Source: Rhodoferax sp. (GTDB lineage: Bacteria; Pseudomonadota; Gammaproteobacteria; Burkholderiales; Burkholderiaceae_C). From it: DNA of 6,041 nt. Numbering within the stretch: the first letter of the stretch is position 1; each line of letters starts with the position of its first letter. A program made the translations under genes and the position numbers. Location of the stretch: NCBI GenBank assembly GCA_029946045.1, contig JAQSDS010000105.1:1-6041 (forward strand), read 5' to 3'. This document shows, in pieces, positions 1 to 5,717 of this stretch. Under the pieces are notes generated by a model. That model searched no databases, was not told the origin of the DNA, and saw only the letters and a program-made list of their open reading frames with translations.

Positions 1-157
1 TGGCTTCAGTGGCCACGGCATGCAGCAAGCACCCGCCGTGGGCAGAGCCTTGTCGGAACTGGTGACCTATGGCGAATACCGCACGCTCAACTTGTCCGAC
101 TTTGGTTGGCAACGTGTGCTCGAAAACCGGCCCATGCTGGAAATCAACGTGGTTTGA
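1..157 (+). CDS. FAD-dependent oxidoreductase, FOXRED1-like, C-terminal end (5' partial)
   Basis: Only the last 51 codons are in the window, read from base 2 to the TGA at 155-157. The peptide begins GFSGHGMQQAPAVGRALSEL, the C-terminal signature of DAO-fold (glycine/sarcosine oxidase-like) flavoenzymes. In that fold this segment is the return to the FAD-binding domain, contacting the flavin. The tail ending ENRPMLEINVV resembles the end of FOXRED1-type proteins, which share GFSGHG-QQAP and a closing E-N-x-V pattern. Members oxidise the C-N bond of amino or imino acids, but the substrate pocket lies upstream of the window, so no substrate can be given. It is followed after 37 nt by a second DAO-family gene in the same direction, so the two probably share a transcript. 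The family call is solid; the FOXRED1 subgroup is from recall. Confidence 0.85.
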   Translation, partial: GFSGHGMQQAPAVGRALSELVTYGEYRTLNLSDFGWQRVLENRPMLEINVV

Positions 158-194
158 GAGGCCAACCCGCCTAATTGCTTGAGGATGCACAGAG

Positions 195-1319
195 ATGAAC
201 GAACAAGCTGACTTTTTGATCATTGGCGGTGGCATCGCAGCCGCATCGGTGGGGTACTGGCTAGCACCCCATGGCCGCGTGGTGTTGCTTGAGCGCGAGT
301 CGCAGCCGGGTTACCACGCAACCGGGCGCTCGGCGGCGCTGTTCATGGAGAGTTATGGCACACCCCAGGTCTGTGCGCTAAGCAAGTCCAGCCGCGCCTT
401 CTTTCAGACCCCACCCGCAGGGTTCAGTGATCACCCGTTAATCTCGCCGCGTGGGGCGGTCATGGTGGCGACCCACGGCCAGGAGGCCCTGCTGGCTGAG
501 CATTGGGGCACCCTGCGAGCCCTTTCGCCCCATGTGAAATTATTGGACAGCGTTGACACCTGCGCGTTGGTGCCGGTGCTGCGAACCGAAAAGGTGATAG
601 GTGGCATCTACGACCCAGATGCCGTGGACATCGATGTCGATACGCTGCTTCAGGGTTACCTGCGCAGCCTGCGCCGTTCAGGTGGGCACATTGTTTGCAA
701 CGCGGAAGTCACCAACATCAAGTCAACTGGCTCACTATGGGAAGTGCTGGCCGGGGCCGTCCGTTATGGCGCACCCATCGTCATCAACGCCGCGGGTGCC
801 TGGGCAGACCACATCGCCGAAATGGCCGGTGTGCCGCCGATCGGGATGGAGCCACGGAGGCGCTCCGCTTTCATCTTTGCACCGCCTGCGGGCTTGGCGA
901 CTGCCCACTGGCCGATGGCCTTTGGAATTGCCGATGATTGGTACTTCAAGCCCGATGCCGGCATGTTGCTGGGTTCGCCCTCCAATGCGGACCCGGTCGT
1001 GCCGCAGGATATCCAGCCCGAAGAACTGGACATCGCCATGGGCATTTACCAGATCGAGGAAATGACCACCCTGAAAATCCACAGGCCAACCCGCACCTGG
1101 GCCGGTTTACGCTCCTTTGTGGCCGACGGCGGGCATGTGGGTGGTTTCGATGCCCAAAAGCCGGGTTTCTTCTGGCTGGCGGCGCAAGGCGGCTCCGGCA
1201 TCATGTCGTCACCCGCCATGGGTGAAGCCTGTGCAGCCCTGGTGCGTGGACTGCCCCTGCCGGCACACATCGCGTCCAACGGCTTGACACCGCAAAACCT
1301 GGGTCCAGCCCGATGTTGA
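195..1319 (+). CDS. FAD-dependent D-amino acid dehydrogenase, DauA (D-arginine dehydrogenase)-like
   Basis: A 374-residue flavoenzyme of the DAO fold. It should oxidise a D-amino acid to the 2-oxo acid and ammonia, passing electrons from FAD to the respiratory chain rather than to oxygen. The N-terminus holds the dinucleotide motif GGGIAAAS (residues 11-18) with the ribose-binding acid Glu33, then GYHATGRSAA around residues 39-48. It aligns nearly without gaps, shifted by one, to my recall of Pseudomonas aeruginosa DauA (375 aa). Arg223 and Arg306 match the substrate-carboxylate arginines R222 and R305; Tyr54 and Tyr250 match Y53 and Y249. The residues that surround the D-arginine side chain differ: Leu49 for H48, Met51 for T50 and Ala88 for E87. 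The substrate is therefore probably not D-arginine and may be a neutral, hydrophobic or acidic D-amino acid. GAGGA at 181-185, 9 nt before the ATG, supports the start. I leave the symbol blank because of the pocket changes. Confidence 0.88.
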   Translation: MNEQADFLIIGGGIAAASVGYWLAPHGRVVLLERESQPGYHATGRSAALFMESYGTPQVCALSKSSRAFFQTPPAGFSDHPLISPRGAVMVATHGQEALLAEHWGTLRALSPHVKLLDSVDTCALVPVLRTEKVIGGIYDPDAVDIDVDTLLQGYLRSLRRSGGHIVCNAEVTNIKSTGSLWEVLAGAVRYGAPIVINAAGAWADHIAEMAGVPPIGMEPRRRSAFIFAPPAGLATAHWPMAFGIADDWYFKPDAGMLLGSPSNADPVVPQDIQPEELDIAMGIYQIEEMTTLKIHRPTRTWAGLRSFVADGGHVGGFDAQKPGFFWLAAQGGSGIMSSPAMGEACAALVRGLPLPAHIASNGLTPQNLGPARC

Positions 1320-1377
1320 GCACGGGTACCCCTTTAAACCGGCCAAGCATGGCGTACTGAAAACGAAGGAAAACATC

Positions 1378-1773
1378 ATGACACTAGTTGTCGCCTATGT
1401 GCCACGTCCCGAAGGACAAGCTGCACTGGACAAAGGAATCGAAATTGCCAAACGTCGCAACGAACGCCTGATTGTGGTGAATGCCAGCCCTGACGGAGAT
1501 GCGGCGGACTCCGCCTACGTGGATGTGCCGGATTTCGAACGTGTGCAGTCTTTGCTTGAACACACCGGCCTCGACGTGGATTTCAAGCAGTTTGTCCGGG
1601 GCAAACATGCCGTGGAAGAAATTCAGGCGTTGGTGGACGTCGTGCATGCGACCTTGCTTGTCATCGGGCTGCGAAAACGCACACCCCTTGGAAAACTCGT
1701 TTTTGGCAGCGTCGCCCAGGAGCTTCTTCTGACGGTTTCCTGCCCTGTTCTGGTAGTCAAGGCCCAGGGATAA
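1378..1773 (+). CDS. Universal stress protein (UspA family), single domain
   Basis: A 131-residue cytoplasmic protein with the Usp alpha/beta fold. It opens with the first strand MTLVVAYVPRPEGQAALDKG and ends with the family's last strand, SCPVLVVKAQ. The nucleotide-binding segment near the C-terminus reads G97-LR-K100 and then G110-S111. ATP-binding Usps such as MJ0577 have G-x2-G-x9-G-S/T, so here the second glycine is a lysine, a variant I believe is common in proteobacterial and actinobacterial members. Whether it still binds ATP is unclear. The start is supported by AAGGA at 1366-1370, 7 nt before the ATG. It lies 58 nt after the DauA-like gene, with neither a terminator nor a convincing promoter between them, so co-transcription is likely. 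Its role beside amino-acid oxidation genes is unknown. It faces the LysR gene with only 39 nt between the two stops. Confidence 0.9.
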   Translation: MTLVVAYVPRPEGQAALDKGIEIAKRRNERLIVVNASPDGDAADSAYVDVPDFERVQSLLEHTGLDVDFKQFVRGKHAVEEIQALVDVVHATLLVIGLRKRTPLGKLVFGSVAQELLLTVSCPVLVVKAQG

Positions 1774-1812
1774 GCAGCCAACGTGTCCAGTGCGATTTGG
1801 CGGCAGAGCACG

Positions 1813-2703
1813 TTAACCGCATTGCGCCAGCAGCCAGTCACGAAACGCTCGCACCAGCGGTGCCTCGGCACGCGACTCGGGATAGACCAGGTAATAGGCA
1901 TCGGAGCTGGTCAGCGCATGGGGAAACAACTCGACCAGGGCACCCGAGTCGATCTCGGTCTCGACCAGAAAACGCGGTAGCAGCGCCGCACCCAAACCCG
2001 ACACAGCAGCTTGCGCGATCATGGCGAACTGCTCAAAGTGCGGTCCGCGCAAGGCATAGGCGCTGTCAACCCCCACCTGTTCAAACCAGTCGGCCCACTG
2101 GGTGGGGCGGGTGGTCTGCTGCAACAACACCACCGAGGCCAAGTCGTGAATCTGGCGGATACCGTGCTGCTGCTGGTAACCCGGGCTGCACAGTGGCACC
2201 ACCTGTTCATGCATCAGGTATTCACACACCGCACCGGCCCAATGCGGTGCGCCAAAATGGATGGCGACATCCAGCGACACCTGGGCGAAGTCGAAGGGTT
2301 CGTGGCGCGAGGCGATGTTCACCGTCACATCCGGGTAACGCGCTGCAAAATCCACCAGGCGCGGAATCAGCCAACGTGTGCCCAGGGTGGGCAACACGGC
2401 AAGGTTGAGCAGCCCGCCACCGTCCGCCCAGGCCATGGTTTTTTGGGTGGTGCCTGAGAGTTGGTGCAGCACCGCGCGCACGTCGGCGGCGTACACCCGA
2501 CCCGCGTCGGTTAACACCACCCGCTGGCGCACGCGGTGAAACAAGGCCAAACCGAGTTGACCCTCCAGCTGGCGAATCTGGCGCGAGACGGCGCTTTGGG
2601 TCAGGTGTAACTCTTCCGCCGCACGCGTGATGCTGGTGTGGCGCGCAGTTGCCTCAAAAGCCAGCAGATCGGTAATCGGTGGCAAAAAGCTTTTGCGAAA
2701 CAT
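1813..2703 (-). CDS. LysR-type transcriptional regulator, GcvA/TrpI-like
   Basis: A 296-residue regulator read leftward, with the stop codon TAA at 1813-1815. The N-terminal winged helix-turn-helix lies at about residues 10-70; its core is TRAAEELHLTQSAVSRQIRQ (26-45). The effector-binding domain starts around residue 93 and runs to the end, and includes the segment LPTLGTRWLIPRLVDFAARY. The opening PPITDLLAFEATARH is typical of the GcvA/TrpI/AmpR group. The same frame stays open upstream to 2760, but I choose the ATG at 2701-2703: the protein then has the usual LysR length and N-terminus, and AAGG (plus-strand 2713-2716) sits 9 nt upstream. It is divergent from the AmaB-like operon, the classic arrangement for a LysR activator of the neighbouring operon that also represses itself. 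The inducer is unknown; a lysine-pathway intermediate is a reasonable guess. Confidence 0.93.
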   Translation of the reverse strand: MFRKSFLPPITDLLAFEATARHTSITRAAEELHLTQSAVSRQIRQLEGQLGLALFHRVRQRVVLTDAGRVYAADVRAVLHQLSGTTQKTMAWADGGGLLNLAVLPTLGTRWLIPRLVDFAARYPDVTVNIASRHEPFDFAQVSLDVAIHFGAPHWAGAVCEYLMHEQVVPLCSPGYQQQHGIRQIHDLASVVLLQQTTRPTQWADWFEQVGVDSAYALRGPHFEQFAMIAQAAVSGLGAALLPRFLVETEIDSGALVELFPHALTSSDAYYLVYPESRAEAPLVRAFRDWLLAQCG

Positions 2704-2712
2704 GGTTATGTA

Positions 2713-2716
2713 CCTT
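2713..2716 (-). promoter_or_regulatory. Ribosome binding site of the LysR gene
   Basis: On the minus strand this reads AAGG, 9 nt before the ATG at 2703. It decides the start: it favours the 296-residue protein over the longer open frame that begins at 2760. Confidence 0.6.
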
Positions 2717-2726
2717 GGGAATGAAC

Positions 2727-2748
2727 AGGTTTTACAAAAATTAAACCT
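2727..2748. repeat. Inverted repeat AGGTTT-N10-AAACCT, candidate LysR operator
   Basis: Two perfect 6-bp arms (2727-2732 and 2743-2748) flank a 10-nt AT-rich spacer, 24 nt from the lysR start codon. LysR proteins bind interrupted dyads of this size, and a site here would suit autoregulation. It does not contain a symmetric T-N11-A box, because the dyad has an even length, so it is only a candidate. Confidence 0.4.
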
Positions 2749-2792
2749 AAAAAATGCCACGGCGCACTATTCATCAGCAAAAGCGGTCATAT

Positions 2793-2814
2793 TTGCCATT
2801 TCTGGCTTAGGCAA
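2793..2814. repeat. Inverted repeat TTGCC-N12-GGCAA, candidate LysR operator
   Basis: Perfect 5-bp arms at 2793-2797 and 2810-2814 lie just upstream of the TATATT at 2823-2828. A shorter nested dyad, GCCA-tttc-TGGC (2795-2806), shares the left arm. Its position over the expected -35 region is where the activation half-site of a LysR protein usually lies. Short arms can arise by chance. Confidence 0.35.
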
Positions 2815-2822
2815 CTTCATTC

Positions 2823-2828
2823 TATATT
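2823..2828 (+). promoter_or_regulatory. Possible -10 box (TATATT) of the AmaB-like operon
   Basis: TATATT matches five of six bases of the sigma-70 -10 consensus. A start of transcription around 2835 would give a leader of about 78 nt. A weaker alternative, TATACA, lies at 2855-2860. Neither has a good -35 box. Confidence 0.3.
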
Positions 2829-2912
2829 CGCATCAAGTCCTTCCAAAATGTCGCTATACAACCTGGCAGGAATCGGGGATATTTGCATCTTTTCATCCTT
2901 TGCACATTCCCC

Positions 2913-4445
2913 ATGACCTCACCCATCACCCCCTTGCCGTCCGAAGTTGACCAGCTATTGCAACGCCTGGGTGTGCCGCGTTCGGCCTACACCGGCGGCA
3001 CTTTGACCGTGTCTTCACCGATTTCGGGCGACACCATTGGGCAGTTGCCCGAGACTTCGCCCGAGCAAGCCACCGCCGCCATCAGCCGGGCCCAGGCGGC
3101 GTTCCTGGTTTGGCGTGATGTGCCCGCGCCGCGTCGGGGCGAACTGGTGCGTTTGCTGGGCGAAGAGTTGCGCGTCGCCAAGGCCGATCTGGGCCTGCTG
3201 GTGACCCTGGAAGTGGGTAAGGTGCCATCAGAGGGTGCGGGCGAGGTGCAGGAGATGATCGACATCTGCGACTTTGCCGTCGGGCTGTCGCGCCAACTCT
3301 ACGGCCTGACCATCGCCACCGAACGTGCCGAGCACCGCATGATGGAAACTTGGCACCCGCTGGGCGTTTGCGGTGTGATTTCGGCCTTCAACTTCCCCGT
3401 GGCCGTGTGGTGCTGGAACGCCGCGCTGGCCCTGGTGTGCGGCAACGCCGTGGTGTGGAAACCGTCGGAAAAAACGCCGCTCACCGCCCTTGCGACCCTT
3501 GCCATTGCCCGGCGCGCGCTGGCGCGTTTTGGTGATGTTCCTGAAGGCTTGCTGGAACTGCTGATTGGTCAACGAGATATCGGTGAAGTGTTAGTGGACA
3601 ACCCCCATGTAAAGGTGTTGTCGGCCACTGGCTCCACCGCTATGGGCCGCGCAGTGGCACCTTGTCTGGCCAGCCGTTTTGCCCGCGCTATTCTGGAACT
3701 GGGTGGCAACAATGCCGCCATCGTGGCCCCATCGGCCGATCTGGATCTGAGTTTGCGCGGCATTGCCTTTGCCGCCATGGGCACCGCCGGGCAACGCTGC
3801 ACCACCTTGCGCCGCCTGTTTGTGCACGACAGTGTGTACGACACCCTGGTGCCGCAACTGACCAAGGTGTATGCCAAGGTGCAAGTGGGTGACCCGCGCA
3901 CGCCGGGCACCTTGGTGGGCCCGCTGATCGACCGCGCCGCTTTTGACGGCATGCAACAAGCGCTAAAAGAGAGCCGCGAGATGGGTGCCACCGTGTTTGG
4001 CGGCACACGGGTCGACGGTTTGGCTGGCCCCGATGCCTTTTACGTGCGCCCGGCGCTGGTGGAACTGAATGAGCACGCTGGCCCGGTGCTGCGCGAAACC
4101 TTTGCGCCGATTCTGTATGTACTGCGTTACCAGTCGCTAGAACAGGCAATTGCCTGGCACAACGCAGTGGGTGCGGGCCTGTCGTCGTCGATCTTCACGC
4201 TGAACATGCGCGAGGCGGAGCGGTTCATGGCCAGCAGCGGTTCGGACTGCGGCATCGCCAACGTCAACATCGGCCCCAGCGGAGCCGAAATTGGCGGCGC
4301 GTTTGGCGGTGAAAAGGAAACCGGTGGCGGCCGTGAATCCGGCTCCGATAGCTGGAAGGCCTACATGCGCCGCGCCACCAACACCATCAACTACTCCACC
4401 GCCCTGCCATTGGCGCAGGGTGTGACCTTTGAAATCGGAGATTGA
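2913..4445 (+). CDS. amaB: Alpha-aminoadipate semialdehyde / L-piperideine-6-carboxylate dehydrogenase (ALDH7 family, AmaB/antiquitin-like)
   Basis: A 510-residue cytoplasmic NAD(P)-dependent aldehyde dehydrogenase. The family oxidises alpha-aminoadipate semialdehyde, in equilibrium with piperideine-6-carboxylate, to L-2-aminoadipate in lysine and pipecolate breakdown. The catalytic set is complete: oxyanion Asn160 in AFNFPVAVW, cofactor Lys183 in WKPSEK, general base Glu262 in LELGGNN and nucleophile Cys296 in GTAGQRCTT. The C-terminal run GSDCGIANVNI, SGAEIGGAFGGEK, TGGGRESGSDSWKAYMRR and TINYS is nearly identical to human antiquitin (ALDH7A1). By recalled alignment, Glu114 and Arg295 match its substrate-carboxylate residues Glu121 and Arg301, supporting aminoadipate semialdehyde over other aldehydes. 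The ATG at 2913 gives the family's usual N-terminus and length but has no clear Shine-Dalgarno; an in-frame TTG at 2883 adds ten residues and has AGGA at 2868-2871. It is the first gene of the rightward operon. Confidence 0.9.
   Translation: MTSPITPLPSEVDQLLQRLGVPRSAYTGGTLTVSSPISGDTIGQLPETSPEQATAAISRAQAAFLVWRDVPAPRRGELVRLLGEELRVAKADLGLLVTLEVGKVPSEGAGEVQEMIDICDFAVGLSRQLYGLTIATERAEHRMMETWHPLGVCGVISAFNFPVAVWCWNAALALVCGNAVVWKPSEKTPLTALATLAIARRALARFGDVPEGLLELLIGQRDIGEVLVDNPHVKVLSATGSTAMGRAVAPCLASRFARAILELGGNNAAIVAPSADLDLSLRGIAFAAMGTAGQRCTTLRRLFVHDSVYDTLVPQLTKVYAKVQVGDPRTPGTLVGPLIDRAAFDGMQQALKESREMGATVFGGTRVDGLAGPDAFYVRPALVELNEHAGPVLRETFAPILYVLRYQSLEQAIAWHNAVGAGLSSSIFTLNMREAERFMASSGSDCGIANVNIGPSGAEIGGAFGGEKETGGGRESGSDSWKAYMRRATNTINYSTALPLAQGVTFEIGD
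4437..4440 (+). promoter_or_regulatory. Ribosome binding site (GGAG) for the aminotransferase, inside the end of the ALDH gene
   Basis: GGAG lies 9 nt before the GTG at 4450 and within the last codons of the dehydrogenase gene. It favours that GTG as start over the in-frame TTG at 4429, and it suggests translational coupling of the two genes. Confidence 0.6.
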
Positions 4446-4449
4446 TTCT

Positions 4450-5688
4450 GTGAACGCGATCAATACTACTTTGGCGATTGCGCCTGGTTTTCAGCCCGCG
4501 CAACGGGTTAGCGCCATCTGTGTCTCGGAAATCCTGCGCATCACCGACCATGCCAATGCCCTCAAACGTGCCGGTCGCCCGGTGATTGTTTTGGGTGCGG
4601 GTGAACCTGACTTTGACACACCCGACAACATCTCTCAGGCGGCTGCCCGTGCGTTGGCGCGGGGCGACACCCGGTACACCGTGCTGGACGGCAGCCCGGC
4701 CATGAAGGCTGCGGTGCAATTCAAGTTTCAGCGCGACAACGGGCTGACGTTCGCCCTCGACGAGATCAGTGTCAGTGCCGGTGCCAAACAGGTGATCTTC
4801 AACGCGCTGATGGCCAGCATCAACCCCGGCGACGAAGTGATCCTGCCGACCCCATTCTGGACCTCGTATGCCGACATGGTGCAGATTTGTGGTGGTGTGC
4901 CTGTGCTGCTGCCCTGCAGCGAGGCACAGGGTTTTCGCCTGGAAGCCGCGCAGCTGGATGCCGCCATCACGCCGCGCACGCGCTGGGTGTTTTTGAATTC
5001 ACCGTCCAATCCGAGCGGTGCCGCCTACAGCGCGACCCAACTCCAACCGATCACCGAGGTGCTGCTGCGCCACCCGGCGGCCTGGGTGCTGGCCGACGAC
5101 ATTTACGAACACATCCTTTACGACGGCCTGGCTTTTGCCACCCCCGCGGCGGTGGAGCCCGGTTTGCGGGAGCGCACACTCACCGTCAACGGTGTCTCCA
5201 AAGCCTATGCCATGACCGGTTGGCGGCTGGGGTATGGCGCTGGCCCCAAAGCCCTGATTGCCGCCATGGCCGTGGTGCAAAGCCAGTCCACGTCCTGCCC
5301 GTCCTCCATCAGCCAGGCGGCGGCCATTGAGGCTCTGACCGGGCCGCAGGAGATCGTCGCCGAGCGTTGCTTGTCCTTCCAGGCGCGGCGCGACTTTGTG
5401 GTGGCGGCGTTGAACCGCGCGCCCGGCCTGCGTTGCCGCACACCTGAGGGAGCGTTCTATACCTTTGCCAGTTGCGCCGGGGTGTTGGGTCGCCGCACAC
5501 CCAACGGCACACTGCTGCAGACCGACACCGACTTTTGCCATTACCTGCTGCAAGACTTTGACGTGGCTGTCGTGCCCGGCACGGTGTTTGGCCTGGCCCC
5601 GTATTTCCGTATCTCTTACGCCACCGCGATGACGCATCTGGAGGAGGCCTGTGCCCGCATCCACGCCGCTTGTTCGGCACTGCGTTGA
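4450..5688 (+). CDS. PLP-dependent class I aminotransferase, aspartate aminotransferase (Ib)-like
   Basis: A 412-residue fold-type I aminotransferase moving an amino group between an amino acid and a 2-oxo acid. Lys251 in NGVSKAYAMTGWRLGY is the Schiff-base lysine. Asn187 in NSPSNPSG, Asp216 and Tyr219 in DDIYEH should hold the PLP ring, and Arg387 in YFRISYA should bind the substrate carboxylate. The N-terminal GAGEPDFDTP and SAGAKQ (Lys113) follow the Thermus-type aspartate aminotransferase, where the equivalent lysine helps recognise acidic substrates. An acidic partner such as aspartate, glutamate or 2-aminoadipate is therefore plausible. The start is taken as GTG at 4450, 4 nt after the dehydrogenase stop. 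Position directly after an aminoadipate-forming enzyme suggests conversion of 2-aminoadipate to 2-oxoadipate, but this is inference; ordinary AspC or tyrosine/kynurenine-type activity cannot be excluded. Confidence 0.9.
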   Translation: MNAINTTLAIAPGFQPAQRVSAICVSEILRITDHANALKRAGRPVIVLGAGEPDFDTPDNISQAAARALARGDTRYTVLDGSPAMKAAVQFKFQRDNGLTFALDEISVSAGAKQVIFNALMASINPGDEVILPTPFWTSYADMVQICGGVPVLLPCSEAQGFRLEAAQLDAAITPRTRWVFLNSPSNPSGAAYSATQLQPITEVLLRHPAAWVLADDIYEHILYDGLAFATPAAVEPGLRERTLTVNGVSKAYAMTGWRLGYGAGPKALIAAMAVVQSQSTSCPSSISQAAAIEALTGPQEIVAERCLSFQARRDFVVAALNRAPGLRCRTPEGAFYTFASCAGVLGRRTPNGTLLQTDTDFCHYLLQDFDVAVVPGTVFGLAPYFRISYATAMTHLEEACARIHAACSALR

Positions 5689-5717
5689 ACCGTTCTTCAT
5701 TTCATGGAAACATCTTT

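Larger units (their letters stand above)
2704..2912. promoter_or_regulatory. Divergent promoter region between lysR-type gene and AmaB-like operon
   Basis: This 209-nt stretch separates two divergent start codons and is clearly richer in A and T than the flanking genes. It should contain both promoters and the LysR binding sites. Visible elements are an inverted repeat near the lysR side, a second one in the middle, and a TATATT hexamer at 2823-2828 that could be a -10 box for the rightward operon. No good TTGACA-like -35 lies 16-18 nt before it (the best is TTCTGG at 2800-2805), which suits a promoter that needs an activator. I could not place a clear promoter for the leftward gene. Confidence 0.65.

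Noticed and set aside
1284..1289. Perfect TTGACA -35-like hexamer near the end of the DauA-like gene, as a promoter for the stress gene
   Set aside because: No -10-like hexamer is found 16-18 nt downstream (GGGTCCAGCCCGATG region), so it is probably just coding sequence.
1324..1331. Palindrome GGGTACCC between the DauA-like and stress genes as a terminator or operator
   Set aside because: It is 8 bp with no loop and no following T-run, so it cannot be a terminator, and it is too short to call an operator.
1774..1812. Possible bidirectional terminator between the convergent stress and LysR genes
   Set aside because: The 39 nt show no stem-loop or T-run that I can identify.
1797..2408. Long plus-strand open frame (203 codons) opposite the LysR gene
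   Set aside because: It is antisense to a clear LysR coding region, is rich in Pro, Arg, Ala and Ser as expected of a GC-rich shadow frame, and has no recognisable domain or ribosome site.
2627..2950. Plus-strand open frame of 107 codons spanning the divergent promoter region
   Set aside because: It starts inside the antisense of the LysR helix-turn-helix, crosses the AT-rich regulatory region and ends inside the dehydrogenase gene. No domain is visible.
4999..5700. Long minus-strand open frame (233 codons) under the aminotransferase
   Set aside because: It lies opposite a complete aminotransferase with all catalytic motifs; the composition (Gly, Arg, His, Gln rich) is that of an antisense shadow.
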